A DNA stretch of 64,000 bases. Source: DASUPK01 sp963736305 (GTDB lineage Bacteria; Actinomycetota; Thermoleophilia; Solirubrobacterales; 70-9). Shown here piece by piece: positions 44,382 through 52,390 of this stretch (within the stretch, counting starts at the first letter, position 1; each line of letters opens with the position of its first letter). The position numbers and the translations under genes were made by a program. Where the stretch lies: positions 248,001 to 312,000 of the forward strand of contig CAVTOD010000008.1 of assembly GCA_963736305.1 (NCBI GenBank). The letters are read 5' to 3'. Under the pieces are notes generated by a model that saw only the letters and a program-made list of their open reading frames with translations, was not told where the DNA came from and searched no databases.

Positions 44382-45584
44382 GTGAAGTACCTGCGCAGCA
44401 TCTCCACCCGCCGTCTAGTTGCGGTCTGCGCGGCAATCGTGGCGGTCGGGGTGGGCGCCACCGCCATCGCGATGGCCGCGAGCGGCGGCGGGCCCAAGCC
44501 CCCGGCGGAGCCCCTGCCGGTCGCGGTGCACGACGCCCTCACGGCGCCCACCGTCCAAGGCGTCACAGCGCGCATCCAATTCACCAACCACCTGATCAGC
44601 GGCTCCGACGTCCAGGGAGCGGATCCGATCCTGAGCGGAGCCTCCGGACGCCTCTGGGCGACCCGCGACGGCCACCTCCGGCTCGAGCTCCAGGCTGACT
44701 CGAACTCCGAGGGCGCCACCAGCGACAGCCAGGTGCTCTCGGACGGCACCCGGGCCTGGGTGTATGACTCTGGATCCAACACCGTCTTCGAGGGCACCCT
44801 TCCCCCAGGCCATGACAAGGCCGACGGGACCAACGCGAACGAGCAGCCGCCTTCGCTCGCTCAGATCAAGCAGGACATCGCAAAGCTGGCCGACCATGCT
44901 CTTATCGGCGGAGCGCAGCCGACCGACGTCGCGGGGCAGCCTGCGTACACGGTCCGCGTGGAGCCAAAGCAAGGCGGAGGCCTTCTCGGCGGCGCCGAGC
45001 TCGCCTGGGACGCGGTGCACGGGACCCCGCTGCGCGCCGCGGTCTACGCGAAGGGCGACAGCTCGCCGACCCTCGAGCTCAAGGTCACCGGCATCTCCTA
45101 CGGCGCGGTTCCGTCATCGGTCTTCGACATCAGCCCGCCCCCCGATGCGCAGGTCACGAACGTGAACCCGCCCGCCAACCATCAGAACGGCAAGGGCGAC
45201 GCGGCCCCGGTCACGGGTCTGCCGGCCGTCCAGCAGGACACCGCTTTTCCAATCAGTGCCCCGCAGACCCTGGCGGGCCTGCCGCAGAACGAGGTACGCC
45301 TCATCCAGAGCGGCAAGGACGCCGGTGCGTTGGTCACCTACGGGCAGGGCCTCGGTGGAATCGCCGTGATCGAGCGGCCGACCGATCCGGCGCAGAGCTC
45401 ATCAAGCTCGAGCGGTGATCACGGCCAGCTGACGCTCCCGACCGTTTCGGTGAACGGAGTCCAGGGCGAGGAGCTCGATACGGCTCTCGGGACCATGGTG
45501 AGGTTCCAGCGCAATGGCGTCGAGTACACGGTGCTCGCGTCGGCGCCACCGTCAACCGTGCAGACGGCAGCCCGAGCCCTCTAG
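44382..45584 (+). CDS. Exported LolA/MucB-like lipoprotein-sorting family protein
   Basis: A 400-residue protein with an N-terminal signal or anchor helix (RRLVAVCAAIVAVGVGATAIA), then a beta-rich LolA-like fold: LRLELQADSNSEG, SDGTRAWVYDSGSNTVFEG, GQPAYTVRVEPKQGGGLLGG and AELAWDAVHGTPLRAAVYA. A Ser/Pro-rich linker leads to a second domain that resembles the DUF4367-type end (QNEVRLIQSGKDAGALVTYG). In actinobacteria such proteins accompany ABC exporters; here one starts 3 bases after its stop. The ligand is unknown. GTG start. Confidence 0.78.
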   Translation: MKYLRSISTRRLVAVCAAIVAVGVGATAIAMAASGGGPKPPAEPLPVAVHDALTAPTVQGVTARIQFTNHLISGSDVQGADPILSGASGRLWATRDGHLRLELQADSNSEGATSDSQVLSDGTRAWVYDSGSNTVFEGTLPPGHDKADGTNANEQPPSLAQIKQDIAKLADHALIGGAQPTDVAGQPAYTVRVEPKQGGGLLGGAELAWDAVHGTPLRAAVYAKGDSSPTLELKVTGISYGAVPSSVFDISPPPDAQVTNVNPPANHQNGKGDAAPVTGLPAVQQDTAFPISAPQTLAGLPQNEVRLIQSGKDAGALVTYGQGLGGIAVIERPTDPAQSSSSSSGDHGQLTLPTVSVNGVQGEELDTALGTMVRFQRNGVEYTVLASAPPSTVQTAARAL

Positions 45585-45587
45585 TCG

Positions 45588-46547
45588 ATGGCGGAGTCTC
45601 CGCCGATTGAGGTCCGGGGGCTGGTCAAGCGCTACGGGGAGATCACCGCGGTCGACGACGTCGACCTGACGGTCAATCCCGGCGACACCTTCGGATACCT
45701 GGGGCCGAACGGCGCCGGCAAGACGACGTCGCTGCGGATGATGCTCGGGTTGATCCGCCCCAGCGCGGGCTCGGTGCGGATCTTCGGCCGCGATCCGCAG
45801 ATCAGCGTTGCGGCGCTGGAGGGCGTGGCGGGCTTCGTCGAGGCCCCGTCGTTCTATCCCTATCTGAGCGGCCTCGACAATCTGAAGCTCTGCGCCGCGC
45901 TCGATGGCCCGGGCTCGGCGTCGAGGATCGACGAGGTCCTGGAGATCGTCGAGCTCCGCGATCGCGCGATGGACAAGGTCAGGGGCTACTCGCACGGGAT
46001 GCGCCAGCGGCTCGGCATCGCGTCGGCGTTGCTGCGGAATCCACGCCTGCTTCTGCTGGACGAGCCGGCCACCGGGCTCGATCCCGCCGGGATGCGCGAC
46101 ATGCGGGTGCTGATCCGGGACCTCGGGGAGCGGGGGATCACCGTCCTGCTCTCCAGCCATCAGATGATGGAGGTGGAGGAGCTCTGCAACCGCGTCGCGA
46201 TCATTCGCAGCGGCCGGGTCGCCTATGAGGGTTCCCTGGCGGAGCTTCGAGCCAAGGCCGGGGTCAGTTACCGGTTGCGCACGACCGACGACGCGAGGGC
46301 TAGGGACGTCTGCTCGGCCCAGCCGGGCATCGAGGAGGTGGTGACATCCGAGGCCGGGCTGGCGTTCAAGGCGTCGGACGAGAGCGCCGTCGCGGCCCTC
46401 TCCGTCGCCCTGGCGGAATCGAGCGCGCCGGCGCTCGAGCTGACGCCGCATCAGGCGACGCTCGAGGACCTCTTCTTCCAGCTCACGGAGGGTGATGGTC
46501 CGCAGCGAGCGGCGAAGACCAAGCAGCTGATCGAGGAGATGGCGTGA
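45588..46547 (+). CDS. ABC-2 type transporter ATP-binding protein
   Basis: A 319-residue ABC ATPase: Walker A GPNGAGKTTS, signature YSHGMRQR, Walker B LLLLDEPATGLDPAG, His switch LLSSHQM. The C-terminal 90 residues are the extension typical of drug/lipid or natronatase-type exporters (YRLRTTDDARARDVCSAQPG). Its stop overlaps the permease start in GTGA. With the upstream LolA-like protein it forms a three-gene export operon; the substrate is unknown. Confidence 0.93.
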   Translation: MAESPPIEVRGLVKRYGEITAVDDVDLTVNPGDTFGYLGPNGAGKTTSLRMMLGLIRPSAGSVRIFGRDPQISVAALEGVAGFVEAPSFYPYLSGLDNLKLCAALDGPGSASRIDEVLEIVELRDRAMDKVRGYSHGMRQRLGIASALLRNPRLLLLDEPATGLDPAGMRDMRVLIRDLGERGITVLLSSHQMMEVEELCNRVAIIRSGRVAYEGSLAELRAKAGVSYRLRTTDDARARDVCSAQPGIEEVVTSEAGLAFKASDESAVAALSVALAESSAPALELTPHQATLEDLFFQLTEGDGPQRAAKTKQLIEEMA

Positions 46548-47362
46548 AGCCCGGGGTGATGACCGTCTACCGCTGGGAGCTGCGGAAGCTCCGCGCCCAG
46601 AAGCGGACCTATCTTGGCCTGGGGGCAGCGGCAGCCGTGCCGATCATCTTCGTGATCGCCCTGGTGACCGGGGGCGGGCGTCCCAATGACGTCGCGTTCG
46701 GCCGCTACGTGCATGACACCGGTCTGGCGGTGCCACTCGTGCTCCTCCTGTTCGGCTCGATCTGGCTCTTCCCGCTGATCACGGCCCTGGTGGCGGGCGA
46801 CATCGTCGCCTCGGAAGACCGCAACGCGACCCTGAAGATGATTCTCACCCGCTCGGTCGAGCGCCACCAGGTGTTCGCCGGCAAGGCCCTGGCGGCGGCC
46901 ACCTATGCCGTCTGCGCCATCGCGATCGCCGGAGTGGTGGCCCTGGGAGCCGGGATCCTCGCCTCGGGCTTCAACCCGGTGACCACGCTTTCGGGAACGG
47001 TCGTCTCAGCGCCAAAGGGCCTCGAGCTGGTCGCCGCCAGCCTGCTCGTCTATCTGCTTCCGATCCTCGCGATCGCCTGCATCGGTCTGCTGCTCTCGAC
47101 GGTCTTCCGCAACAGCGGGGCGGCGATCGTCGGCACGCTGATGTTCTCCCTCCTCGTCCAGCTGGTCGGCATCCTGCCCGGGCTGAGCGGGCTCCACCCC
47201 TACCTGCTCAGCACCCAGTTCAACGCCTGGCAGGGCCTGCTCCGCACCCCGGCGGACTGGGATCCGATCCTGCGCTCGCTGTGGGTCTGCGCCCTGTACG
47301 GGCTGCCGGCGCTGGCGGCAGCTGCGCTCGTCTTCCTGCGCCGAGACGTCGCAGAGAGCTAG
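46544..47362 (+). CDS. ABC-2 type transporter permease
   Basis: A 272-residue protein with six membrane helices, among them AAAAVPIIFVIALVTGG, AVPLVLLLFGSIWLFPLIT, and AIAGVVALGAGILASGF. The ALVAGDIVASEDRNATLKMILTRSV stretch is typical of this permease family. GTG start in a 4-base overlap with the ATPase gene. It marks the end of the intact operon; gene remnants follow 2 bases later. Confidence 0.88.
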   Translation: MKPGVMTVYRWELRKLRAQKRTYLGLGAAAAVPIIFVIALVTGGGRPNDVAFGRYVHDTGLAVPLVLLLFGSIWLFPLITALVAGDIVASEDRNATLKMILTRSVERHQVFAGKALAAATYAVCAIAIAGVVALGAGILASGFNPVTTLSGTVVSAPKGLELVAASLLVYLLPILAIACIGLLLSTVFRNSGAAIVGTLMFSLLVQLVGILPGLSGLHPYLLSTQFNAWQGLLRTPADWDPILRSLWVCALYGLPALAAAALVFLRRDVAES

Positions 47363-47364
47363 CC

Positions 47365-47525
47365 ATGGAACATTCGGTCTTTGCACGATCGTGCTGCCGA
47401 TCGCACTGGCGGTGATCATGGTCAGCCTCGGCATGAACCTGACGACGGCCGACTTCGGAGGTCTAGCGAGCGGCGACACCGCCTTGATGCACGGGCGAAA
47501 CGCCGCCGCCCCGGCACTCGCCTAG
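47365..47525 (+). pseudogene. Remnant of a bile acid:sodium symporter (BASS) family gene
   Basis: After MEHSVF from ATG 47365 a one-base shift gives TIVLPIALAVIMVSLGMNLT-TADF, the first helix and conserved opening of BASS transporters. The similarity ends at FGGLASGDTALMHG, and the frame stops at 47525. A normal member has about 300 residues, so over 85% is gone. It is both frameshifted and truncated. Confidence 0.6.
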
Positions 47526-47583
47526 CCCGAACCCCTGGCTTCCATGCGGCGTTCACCTTCGCCGGGACAATCTCGGGGAGCGA

Positions 47584-48128
47584 AATGCGCGTGCTGATCG
47601 TCGAGGACGAGGCCAAGATGGCCGGCCTGATCCGCAAGGGGCTGCGGCACGAGGGAGTCGCCGCGGACCTGGCGGGGGAGGGGGAGGACGCGCTCTGGAA
47701 TCTGAATCCGGCGGACTTCACGACCTAGATCGACAACCCCTACTGGCCGATGCCGGTGGGGGCGCGGTGGCAGGTCCACGTCAGCAACCCTCAGGGCGAA
47801 TCCCTCCAGATTCATGACGTCGTCTACGACCACGGGAAGCCGAGCGAGATCACGGATGACTGGTACGCCCAGGACACCGAAGGGAACATCTGGTACTTCG
47901 GTGAGGACACCGTTTCGATCGAGAACGGCAAGAAGGACACGAGCGCGATGCCGGCCCATTCAGGCGCCGGCGGGTCACTTCACCGGCGCGATCCTGACGG
48001 ATGACACCAGCCCGATCGAGCCAGACGTCTCCGAGTTCAAGCTCTACGCCAAGGGTGTGGGGCCGGTGGTCGCGGTTTCGGTCTCAGGCGAGTCCGAGCG
48101 GGAGGACCTGATCAGCTACTCGCACTGA
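47584..48128 (+). pseudogene. Composite remnant: response-regulator N-terminus joined to a secreted DWYAQD-type domain
   Basis: ATG 47584 with GGGGAG upstream codes an OmpR-type receiver start (MRVLIVEDEAKMAGLIRKGL), with the acidic pair but not the phospho-Asp. After EDALW (about 47698) it changes abruptly to NLNPADFTT-stop (TAG 47726)-IDNPYWPMPVGARW. The second part continues in the same frame to TDDWYAQDTEGNIWYFGEDT, then moves by one base and ends LTDDTSPIEPDVSEFKLYA to 48128. I know this extracellular domain only by its motifs. Deletion, nonsense and frameshift together show decay. Confidence 0.65.
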
Positions 48129-48157
48129 TCGCCGATCCCAGCGAGAGCTCGCCTGCT

Positions 48158-48769
48158 CTAGGGGAGAGGATCGCGCCACATCGGCCAGAGGCTCGGCCCG
48201 CGCGGAAGCCGGCGCTCCGACGTCACCCGGAAGCCGTGACGCGCGTAGAAGTCGAGGTTCTGCTCCTTCGAGGACTCGAGGTAGGCGCCGACGCCGTCGC
48301 GGTCGCACTCCTCCAGGACCGGGGCCAGCATCGACGAGCCGAGGCCGTGGCCCTGTGCCGCCGGATCGGTTCCGAGGATCGCCAGGTACCAGTGGGGTGG
48401 CTCGTGCGGATGCACCTTCTGGGCGCCGAGCATTCCCGCGATCACCATCGGCATCCGCGGAGCGAGCCTGGGGTGGAGGAGGGGCGCGGCGTAGGCGATG
48501 TCCTGCCGGGCGGTCGTGTGCCACTGGTCCGGGGTGGCCCAGACCGCGATGCTCCGCAAGCCGTCGTCGGTCCAGATCTCGCCTCGGGGATGGAGGTCGC
48601 GGAGGCGCATCCCGAAGACGCGCTCGAGGACCCGCGGCCTCAGGGACGCCGGCCGGCAGGCCCAGGCCGCGACGGGATCCTCGTGAAAGGCGCGCGCCAG
48701 CATGCGGGCGAGCTCCGGCAGCTCTGCCGGCTCGGCCCGCCGCGCCGCGACGGCGACCCGCTCAGCCAT
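48158..48769 (-). CDS. GNAT-family N-acetyltransferase
   Basis: A 203-residue acetyltransferase. The acetyl-CoA loop is GTDPAAQGHGLGSSML, and SKEQNLDFYARHGFRVTSE is the typical end. The N-terminal part (LARMLARAFHEDPVAAWAC) matches actinobacterial GNATs of unknown substrate. ATG 48769 overlaps the end of the membrane protein gene by 8 bases, so the two are coupled. Confidence 0.87.
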   Translation of the reverse strand: MAERVAVAARRAEPAELPELARMLARAFHEDPVAAWACRPASLRPRVLERVFGMRLRDLHPRGEIWTDDGLRSIAVWATPDQWHTTARQDIAYAAPLLHPRLAPRMPMVIAGMLGAQKVHPHEPPHWYLAILGTDPAAQGHGLGSSMLAPVLEECDRDGVGAYLESSKEQNLDFYARHGFRVTSERRLPRGPSLWPMWRDPLP

Positions 48770-49178
48770 TCGGCAGGGAGGAGCCGGCGATGAAGAAGAA
48801 CCACACCTCGAAGGCGAGCACGCCGGCAACCGCGCAGGCGACGACCATCCGCTCCACGGCGCTGATCCCGTACTTCTGGCGGACGTCGTGCTCGCGCTCG
48901 TCGCGCATGCTGCGCAGCCAGGGGGAGGTATGCCGCGCCGCCGGTGGCCTGCCGGTGACGTCGTCGTACTTCGCGTTCAACCAGGTGAGAGCCATGGCCA
49001 GCACGAACACCATCACCGACAGGACCACGACCACCGAGAAGACGGCGGTCATGCTCAGGTTGTTGAGGTTGCCCTGGACCTTCGAGCCGACCCAGACCGC
49101 GAACAGCGGCGCGCCCGTCCAGAGGTTGATGGAGCAGAGGGCGGACGCGGTGACGAGGCCGATCTTCTTCAGCGCCAT
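48762..49178 (-). CDS. Small integral membrane protein
   Basis: A 138-residue protein with three hydrophobic helices (LVTASALCSINLWTGAPLFA; TAVFSVVVVLSVMVFVLAMA; VVACAVAGVLAFEVWFFFIA). A charged cytoplasmic loop (SMRDEREHDVRQKYGISAVE) lies between helices 2 and 3. No family name known. ATG 49178, 14 bases after the zinc-ribbon gene stop. Confidence 0.72.
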   Translation of the reverse strand: MALKKIGLVTASALCSINLWTGAPLFAVWVGSKVQGNLNNLSMTAVFSVVVVLSVMVFVLAMALTWLNAKYDDVTGRPPAARHTSPWLRSMRDEREHDVRQKYGISAVERMVVACAVAGVLAFEVWFFFIAGSSLPNG

Positions 49179-49191
49179 CTCGACGCTGAGC

Positions 49192-49473
49192 CTACCCCCG
49201 GCGAAAGAGCCTGGAGAAGATTCCCGGCGCTGGAGGCTCGACGTCCTCGCGCAGCGGCAGCCGTCCCTGCCTGCGCGCGGCCATCACGCAGGCCGAGTGC
49301 GCATGACGGCGGCGCGAGCTGTCTCCCTCGGGCGAGACCAGCATGTGCTCGCTGAGGGCGGGAAGCAGGCCGCCGCAGAGGGGGCAGCGGTAGGTCGCGG
49401 GCTTGCGGTTTGCCGCCGGCCGCACCGCGTACCAGCGGGCGTCGCGAAAGTCGTCGCGGGATCCCTTGGTCAT
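49192..49473 (-). CDS. Small zinc-ribbon protein
   Basis: A 93-residue protein with CPLCGGLLPALSEHML and a later RRHAHSACVMAARRQG, giving a C-x2-C...H...C zinc site like HNH-type ribbons. The region between (VSPEGDSSRRRHAHSAC) recurs in actinobacterial proteins often annotated as ATP/GTP-binding, without proof. ATG 49473; first gene of a three-gene operon. The divergent methyltransferase begins 39 bases away. Confidence 0.7.
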   Translation of the reverse strand: MTKGSRDDFRDARWYAVRPAANRKPATYRCPLCGGLLPALSEHMLVSPEGDSSRRRHAHSACVMAARRQGRLPLREDVEPPAPGIFSRLFRRG

Positions 49474-49512
49474 CGCGAGTATCCAAAATAGTCCGGACAA
49501 GGAGATTTGATC

Positions 49513-50391
49513 GTGGAGAGCGGACAGCAGACCGAGGGGGCCGGCGGAAATGACGAGGAGATCCGCGCGGGGATGCGCGCGATGTGGGGGATCGTCGCCC
49601 CGGGATGGGAGCAGAACGCGGACTTCGTGGACCGGCGCGGGGCGCGACATGACCGCCGCAATGCTCGCCGCGGCGAATCTGAAGTCAGGTGAGCGGATGC
49701 TCGAGCTCGCCTGCGGACCGGGCGGCGTCGGGATGGAGGCCTCCGAGCAGGTCGGACCTGATGGGGAGGTCGTTCTCTCCGATGTGGTTCCGCAGATGAC
49801 CGCCATCGCCGCGTCGCGGGCCAAGGAGCGAGGACTGACCAATGTGACGACGCGGGAGCTCGACCTGGAGCAGATCGATCAGCCGGACGGCTCGTATGAC
49901 GCGGCGCTTTGCCGCGAGGGCATCATGCTCGTCGTCGATCCGGCGCGCGCGGCCACCGAGATCCGCCGGGTGCTGAAGCCGGGCGGCCGCGCGGTCGTCT
50001 CGGTGTGGGGGCCGCGCGATCGGAACCCCTGGCTGGGAGCGATGCTCGACGCCGTCGGCGCCCAGCTCGGTGGCACGTTTCCGCCGCCCGGGGTCCCGGG
50101 TCCGTTCGCGCTCGATGGCCGCGAGAAGCTCAACGCCGTGCTCACGGCGGGCGGCTTCGAGGACGTCGACATCGACGAGGTCGAGACGCCCTGGCGCGGG
50201 TCCGACTTCGATCAGTGGTGGCTCGTGACCTCTGCGCTGGCGGGCCCGCTGTCAAAGCTGCTCGAAGCTCAGCTTCCGAGGCGGTCGAGGCCATTCGCGC
50301 CCGCGCACGCGACGCGCTCGGGGAGTACGAGACGGCGGACGGGCTCGAGATCCCGGGAGTGACCCTGGTTGGAACCGCTCGGCGCGGCTAG
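49513..50391 (+). pseudogene. SAM-dependent methyltransferase with two frameshifts
   Basis: From GTG 49513 (AAGGAG 8 bases upstream) the first frame codes GMRAMWGIVAPGWEQNADFV; at about 49645 it passes to a second frame coding MTAAMLAAANLKSGERMLEL, the SAM motif ELACGPGGVG, and VLKPGGRAVVSVWG; at about 50262 it passes to a third, SEAVEAIRARARDALGEYE, ending at 50391. Joined, this is one UbiE-type methyltransferase of about 290 residues. The shifts are opposite in sign, as expected from random indels or sequencing error. Confidence 0.75.
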
Positions 50392-50408
50392 CGCCAGGCA
50401 GTAAGAAC

Positions 50409-50457
50409 GGCCGCCAGCCCCGCCAGGGTGAGGGATCGGAGGGCGGGGCTGACGGCC
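50409..50457. terminator. Strong bidirectional hairpin terminator
   Basis: GGCCGCCAGCCCCGCC (50409-50424) pairs with GGCGGGGCTGACGGCC (50442-50457): 15 of 16 positions match, with a 17-base loop. It lies between the convergent methyltransferase and DUF11-RTX genes and can end both transcripts. Confidence 0.75.
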
Positions 50458-50515
50458 ATGATTCGAATACGGCGCCGATCCGCGCCGGGATTGACCGGGG
50501 CTCAGGACGCGATGG

Positions 50516-51391
50516 CTACGGGCAGTGGATCAGCACGTCGCGGCCCGGGCCGCCCTTGCACTTGTCCCGCTTCTTGCCGCCGTTCAGCAGGTCGTCGCCC
50601 CTGCCGCCGAGCAGCTTGTCGCGGCCGTTCTTGCCCTTCAGGGTGTCGCCACCGTCGCTCCCGATCAGCCTGTCGGGACCGCTGCCGCCGTTGACGAAGT
50701 CCTTACCGGGCCCGCCGTCGACGAGGTCGATGCCGCCATCGGTGCAGACGAGGTCATTGCCCCCGCCGGCAAAGACCTGATCGTTGCCGGTGAAGGACAC
50801 GATCACATCCGCATGTGACGTCCCCTGGAGCACGTCGTCGCCCGCGGTGCCCACGATGGTGGGGGTGGCGCAACTCGCCTTGCCCTTTTGTTTGGGGGGC
50901 TTGGGAGCGGCCGGCTTCTTGTTGATCACCGTGGTCTCGGTGTCGAGGTTGTTCGTAGCGTTCGTGTCGTCGGCGCTGGTCAGCGTCGCGGAGTTTGACG
51001 CCGTGCCGTTCTTCGCGGCCTTGACGGTGATCGTGACGGTCGCCGAGGCGCCCGAGTTGACCTGGCCGAGGTCACAGGTGATCGTGCTGCCCGCCTTCTG
51101 GCACGTCCCCGCTGATGGGGTCGCGGATACATACGAGACCTGGGAGGGGAGCGTGTCGGTGACGACCACGTCACCCGCGTCGTTCGCACCCTCGTTCTTC
51201 ACGGTGATCACGTAGCCGAACGTGTCACCCACCGTCACCGGATCGGCTGTGTCCGCCTTGGTCAGCGACAGGTCGGTCGCGCCGACCGCGGCGCTCGCGC
51301 CGCCCGCTCCTCCGATCAGGCCGATGACGAGCGCGGCAAGCGCTCCCGCCATGGCAACGGCCGAAATTCCCCGCACCGAAACTCTCTGCAT
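50516..51391 (-). CDS. Secreted DUF11 plus RTX-type calcium-binding repeat protein
   Basis: A 291-residue exported protein: signal peptide (AVAMAGALAALVIGLIGG), a DUF11 beta-sandwich (DLSLTKADTADPVTVGDTF to TNATNNLDTETTV), a Lys/Pro linker, and nonapeptide RTX repeats (GGGNDLVCT, GGPGKDFVNGGSGPDRL, GGRGDDLLNGG), which bind Ca2+ outside the cell. It ends CKGGPGRDVLIHCP. ATG 51391 has GGAAAGGAG. Probably a surface or released protein; no type I secretion genes are adjacent, so the signal peptide is the likely route. Confidence 0.88.
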   Translation of the reverse strand: MQRVSVRGISAVAMAGALAALVIGLIGGAGGASAAVGATDLSLTKADTADPVTVGDTFGYVITVKNEGANDAGDVVVTDTLPSQVSYVSATPSAGTCQKAGSTITCDLGQVNSGASATVTITVKAAKNGTASNSATLTSADDTNATNNLDTETTVINKKPAAPKPPKQKGKASCATPTIVGTAGDDVLQGTSHADVIVSFTGNDQVFAGGGNDLVCTDGGIDLVDGGPGKDFVNGGSGPDRLIGSDGGDTLKGKNGRDKLLGGRGDDLLNGGKKRDKCKGGPGRDVLIHCP

Positions 51392-51451
51392 GACCACTCC
51401 TTTCCCTGACTCTGCCGTTCACTAACGTCAGCGTCCGGGGCGGGGCGGGGG

Positions 51452-52312
51452 TTACGGGCGGTCGGGGAGGGGGTCCACGATCAGGTCGATCGTCGCGATC
51501 CGGCCGTCCCGAATGGTGCACTCCATCACGCTGAACCTCCTCCCGTCGATTTCGGTGACCACGCCGAGCCTGCCGTTCACGAGGGCCGGGCGCGCGTGAG
51601 GAGCGAACCGGCGCCCACCACTCACCGTCCGCTTGGCAACTGCCTCGGCGCCGACGGACGGCGGGCGTGCTCTCGGGTCGCCTTCGACGGTGTGCATGCG
51701 GAAGACGACGTCCGGGTCGAGAACCTCAAGCAGTGCCTCGAAGTCGCCCGCGCGGGCAGCGGCCAGGAAGGCGTCGATCACCCGTCGCTGCTCATCGAGG
51801 TCGGTGGCCGGCGACGGTGCGGCGCCACGAACGCGCCGTCGGGCCCGGCTGGCGAGCTGGCGGGCTGCATCGGGCGAGCGGCCCGTGATCTCGGCGATCT
51901 CGCCGAATGGCACGCTGAACATGTCGTGCAGGACGAAGGCGATTCGCTCGGCCGGCGTGAGGGTCTCGAGCACGACGAGCATCGCCACACCGATGGAATC
52001 TGCGAGCTCCGCCTCCTCGGCCGGGTTGTCCTCGGTGACTTCGCTGACGATCGGCTCGGGGGGATCCCCCTCCAGCTCCTCGCGGCGCGCCTTGCGAGCG
52101 CGAAGCATGTCGAGGCTGACGCGGCCGACGACAGTGGTGAGCCAGGCGCGGAGATTGTCGACCGCGTCCGAGTCGGAGCGGCTCAGGCGCAGCCAAGCCT
52201 CCTGGACCGCGTCGTCGGCCTCGCCGGTGGACCCCAGCATCCTGTACGCGACAGAATGCAGATATCCGCGATGCTCTTCGAAGCGCTCTGCGAGTAGGTC
52301 TTGGTCGTTCAT
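51452..52312 (-). CDS. ECF41-type RNA polymerase sigma factor with fused SnoaL-like C-terminal domain
   Basis: 286 residues. Region 2: HRGYLHSVAYRMLGSTGEADDAVQEAWLR-type sequence; region 4: LTPAERIAFVLHDMFSVPFGEIAE. From about residue 175 a SnoaL/NTF2 domain follows (VIDAFLAAARAGDFEALLEV), which in the ECF41 group replaces an anti-sigma factor and modulates activity. The usual DGGGK and NPDKL signatures are altered here (HTVEGDPRARPP; VDPLPDRP). Divergent from an MFS exporter, with two facing ECF41-type promoters between them, so self-activation and control of the exporter are likely. Confidence 0.9.
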   Translation of the reverse strand: MNDQDLLAERFEEHRGYLHSVAYRMLGSTGEADDAVQEAWLRLSRSDSDAVDNLRAWLTTVVGRVSLDMLRARKARREELEGDPPEPIVSEVTEDNPAEEAELADSIGVAMLVVLETLTPAERIAFVLHDMFSVPFGEIAEITGRSPDAARQLASRARRRVRGAAPSPATDLDEQRRVIDAFLAAARAGDFEALLEVLDPDVVFRMHTVEGDPRARPPSVGAEAVAKRTVSGGRRFAPHARPALVNGRLGVVTEIDGRRFSVMECTIRDGRIATIDLIVDPLPDRP

Positions 52313-52338
52313 GTCACATCCCCTCGTCGTGGTCCGTC
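52312..52338 (+). promoter_or_regulatory. ECF41-type promoter for the MFS exporter
   Basis: TGTCACA (52312-52318), 16 bases, CGTC (52335-52338): this is exactly the bipartite motif known for ECF41 sigma factors. It points toward the exporter, whose ATG is 53 bases beyond. The -35 half overlaps the sigma start codon. Confidence 0.75.
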
Positions 52339-52347
52339 ATAGCAGTT

Positions 52348-52374
52348 GACGAACGAACGGCGGCGGATGTGACC
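52348..52374 (-). promoter_or_regulatory. ECF41-type promoter for the sigma gene itself
   Basis: On the minus strand GGTCACA (52374-52368), 16 bases, CGTC (52351-52348): one mismatch from the ECF41 motif with the identical spacer. It points to the sigma gene, whose ATG is 36 bases beyond, and implies autoregulation. Confidence 0.65.
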
Positions 52375-52390
52375 GCCAAAGGAGGCTGAA

